Positions 61,831 to 64,000 of a stretch of DNA of 64,000 nt are shown here, one piece after another (position 1 is the stretch's first letter; each line of letters starts with the position of its first letter). A program made the translations under genes and the position numbers. The DNA comes from Ascarosepion bandense (Eukaryota; Mollusca; Cephalopoda; Sepiida; Sepiidae). The stretch is from contig JBBBDQ010001294.1 in the NCBI GenBank assembly GCA_037127315.1, positions 512,001-576,000 of the forward strand, read 5' to 3'. The notes below the pieces were generated by a model that worked only from the letters and a program-made list of their open reading frames with translations, was not told the DNA's origin and made no database searches.

Positions 61831-62029
61831 AAGTAAATGTAAATGTAACCAAAAGTTCAATTCTAATTATGACTTTGTGTTTTTGGAAATTTCTTCTGGT
61901 TTCCCACTTCAGTGTCAATTGTTATCTTTTGTATTCTTAATTCCTTTTCTTTTATTGTTTTCTTTCCTTAATAATGTTTTTCTTTTTTTCATATTCTTTC
62001 ACACTCAGTAACTTCTTGTTGTAACTTTT

Positions 62030-62345
62030 TTTTTTTTTTTTTATAAGCGTTTCACCCCGAGCAAGGCATGTCACTGCCACTACTGTGCAGGGGGCTACGT
62101 AGAGTGGAGAAAGGATGATTAAATATAGGAAATGACAGAGGGTGGGTGATAGGCGGGGAAGGATACCGAGAATGAGGGTTGGGTAGATGAGAGTGTTGTG
62201 AGAATAGTTGGGAGTTAGTGTGATAGGAGGTGTCTATTGACCGTACATTTAAACACCTGGAGATTGTAACTGTCGGGAAAGCAGACTTGTGGAAGGGAGT
62301 TCCACAGGCGGGAAGCACGAGAAAAGAAGCTGTTGGAGTAGAATT
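62030..62345 (-). pseudogene. J LINE ORF end and 3' tail, best preserved copy (antisense)
   Basis: On the minus strand: YSNSFFSRASRLWNSLPQVC and FPDSYNLQVFKCTVNRHLLS then a stop, followed by a ~200 bp 3'UTR with CTCTACGTAGCCCCCTGCAC and GGGGTGAAACGC + poly-A. It is the clearest copy of the J end; the 3'UTR carries the same TACGTAGCCCCCTGC block as the 4.66 kb array. Confidence 0.8.
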
Positions 62346-62399
62346 TACAGTTACATCTTTATTATTTTGCTTGGGATAAACAATTAAAAAAATATTTAG

Positions 62400-62690
62400 T
62401 GGAAGGAAATCTAACATCTAAAGAAATTCTATACAAAGAGTTTCTTCTCTTGCACTTCTTTCTTGTTGAACTCCTTTCAAGCTTCTTGCTTTCCATTCAA
62501 GTTTGATCTCCAAAAATTTAAATACAATGCCACTCATTATCTCATGTCTTCTTAGTTCCTGTTCTTTTTTTATCTCTCTCCTTAAAAATTATTCTTTTTC
62601 TCGTTCTCTCACACTCAGCAGACTCTTGCGTCTTAATGGTTTTACCACCCTGTTTGAGGTGAAATGATTACAAAAATATCTAGCATTGTC
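62400..62690 (+). repeat. J LINE ORF end and 3' tail (sense, second subfamily)
   Basis: ACAAAGAGTTTCTTCTCTTG, CCAAAAATTTAAATACAATG, TTCTCTCACACTCAGCAGAC and GAGGTGAAATGATTACAAAA. It lies tail-away from the antisense copy just before it. Confidence 0.65.
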
Positions 62691-63150
62691 ATCTCTATTT
62701 ACATGTCTGATGTACTGTCACTCTGCTGTTAATGTCCTTAATATCTCTTCTTTATAAATGCTTTTCTAACTGAATAATGCCATAGTTTTATTGCATTTTT
62801 TACTTTATGATTCTGAGCAGATTTTTGGTAAATGGTGTTACTGTTTGACAAAAACAAAATGATGATTTAAATTCTCCAAGTAGTCCTGCTTTTAACTAAT
62901 AAAAATTCAAGGAAACTTAAATTTTAATTATTAAAAATTTCATAAAATTATTATTATATCTTATCTAGGGTAACAGATGCAAAAAAACAAGAATTTTTAC
63001 AAAGATTTTCTAAAAAAAGATTTCAAAAATAATTTTATTCATTTGTGAACAAAGGATGAAAATTTAATTAAAATCCAGCAATCATTTGATTTTTTCAAAA
63101 ATTTCCAAATCATTTTTTTGCTTTTTTTGACCATCAGAAAAGATGCTAAA
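62691..63150. other. No recognisable gene
   Basis: Unassigned AT-rich sequence. Confidence 0.4.
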
Positions 63151-63154
63151 ATTC

Positions 63155-63868
63155 TCATAGTAATCTTATAGCAGATACAGACAAGAAACTACAAGACCTC
63201 CTACAGAAAAAGTTAAAGAAAATGGTAAGTAAGGACTACATATCAGCCACAAAAATAAAACTGAATGCATGGATCAAACAGGTGCAGAAATTTATACACC
63301 TGAAAAGTGTTCTAACAGAGAACAAAAGGTGCAATATGGATATCTGAAGGTGTATTGGGATGTCCAAGGATACATCCCAGAATCTGTGTAGAGTTTTAAG
63401 AAATAGGAGAATTGTACTAAAAGCAAAGAAGTGAGTACTGGATTGTTATGCAATGTCTGTCCATTAATATGGTAGTGAATGCTGGACAATTTCATCAAAG
63501 ATGAAGGAAAGACTTGAAGCAACCAAAATGTGGTACTACAGAAGGATGCTGAGGATACCATGAATAAAACATGCAAATAATGGTGAGGTTCTGGACAAAA
63601 AAAGGAAACTGATACTTAACATCAAGAAAAGACAGCTGAAGTTTTTGAGACATGTAATGAGGAAGGAGGGCTTGAAGAACTGATACTCACAAGACAAATA
63701 GAGAGGAAGAGAGTCAAGGGAAAGTAGCGCACAACATATGTGATGAAGAAGGGTTTGAGTGGAAAAACAAGAGAAGAGATATTAAGAGTGACAAGGAATA
63801 GGAAGATGTGAAAGGACATGATCGCCTATGTCTTGAAGGGACATGGCACATAGAAGAAGAAGAATCTT
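63155..63868 (+). pseudogene. RTE-like LINE, post-catalytic RT region to C-terminus
   Basis: Starts at the 'VLIADTDKKLQDLLQK' region (TCTTATAGCAGATACAGACA), then ATCAAACAGGTGCAGAAATT, GAATGCTGGACAATTTCATC ('ECWTI'), TACTACAGAAGGATGCTGAG ('WYYRRMLRIP'), AAAAGACAGCTGAAGTTTTT and the end TCTTGAAGGGACATGGCACA. About 710 bp with several frameshifts; the most complete sense RTE copy. Confidence 0.75.
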
Positions 63869-64000
63869 TGGCCAACCACTAATGTAGAAAAAAACAGAAT
63901 TTTAACCAAAACACTTTGACCTTTCACATTAATAATATCTTAAAATTTCTTTGACAATAAAACTTTGTGTTTATCAAGTTTTTTACAAAAAAAACTAGAG

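Overview
This is an AT-rich animal genome window with no intact host protein-coding gene. It is almost wholly dispersed and tandem repeats: tRNA-derived SINEs, 5'-truncated LINE pieces, a decayed LTR retrotransposon, Penelope-like pieces, mariner-type DNA transposon remnants, long (TA)n tracts and foldback palindromes. The mix (a roughly 300 bp tRNA-SINE with an (ACTG)n tail, jockey-like and RTE/BovB-like LINE ends, very many (TA)n arrays) points to a mollusc, most likely a coleoid cephalopod such as an octopus. That assignment is inference from repeat style, not from a marker gene.

Names used below are local labels. S1 = main tRNA-SINE, with A/B boxes and an (ACTG)n tail. S1b = a divergent S1 subfamily. 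S2, S3, S4 and S5 = other tRNA-like short repeats. J = jockey-like LINE, known here from its reverse transcriptase, its C-terminal end and a 3' tail ending GGGGTGAAATGATT plus poly-A. RTE = RTE/BovB-like LINE C-terminal pieces. P = Penelope-like. D, E and F = unclassified or LTR-type dispersed repeats (F proves to be a solo LTR family).

Layout. 0-9 kb: RTE edge fragment, antisense J pieces, a solo LTR with perfect 5 bp target duplication, an S1 copy split by a tandem array, then D, S2, RTE and S1. 9-23 kb: duplications, a 30 bp minisatellite open in several frames, a three-level nest (J, S1, solo LTR), RTE tails in tandem, a 74 bp five-copy array, P pieces and an inverted-repeat element. 23-34 kb: a D copy expanded into a minisatellite, foldbacks beside (TA)n, E repeats, RTE, a mariner transposase C-terminus and a 5S rRNA pseudogene directly joined to an S1-type SINE. 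34-48 kb: a 28S rRNA fragment whose 5' edge lies at the R2 target site, a non-autonomous mariner element with TA duplication, nested J/S1/RTE, and a P endonuclease ORF between inverted S5 copies. 48-64 kb: more RTE, J and D, then a complete but dead Ty3/gypsy-like element (53,127-57,696) with both LTRs, gag, protease, RT, RNase H and DD35E integrase, inserted into a J LINE end with a 5 bp target duplication AGAAG.

How the parts work together: nothing looks like an operon or cooperating pathway. The connecting theme is repeat-into-repeat insertion followed by rearrangement. LINE machinery (J and RTE tails) has probably mobilised the SINEs, and several tails have multiplied in tandem, which suggests template switching during reverse transcription or later slippage. 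The most unusual single events are the capture of 55 bp of upstream flank into the 5' LTR, a perfect 16 bp inverted copy that breaks integrase, and the 5S-tRNA composite.
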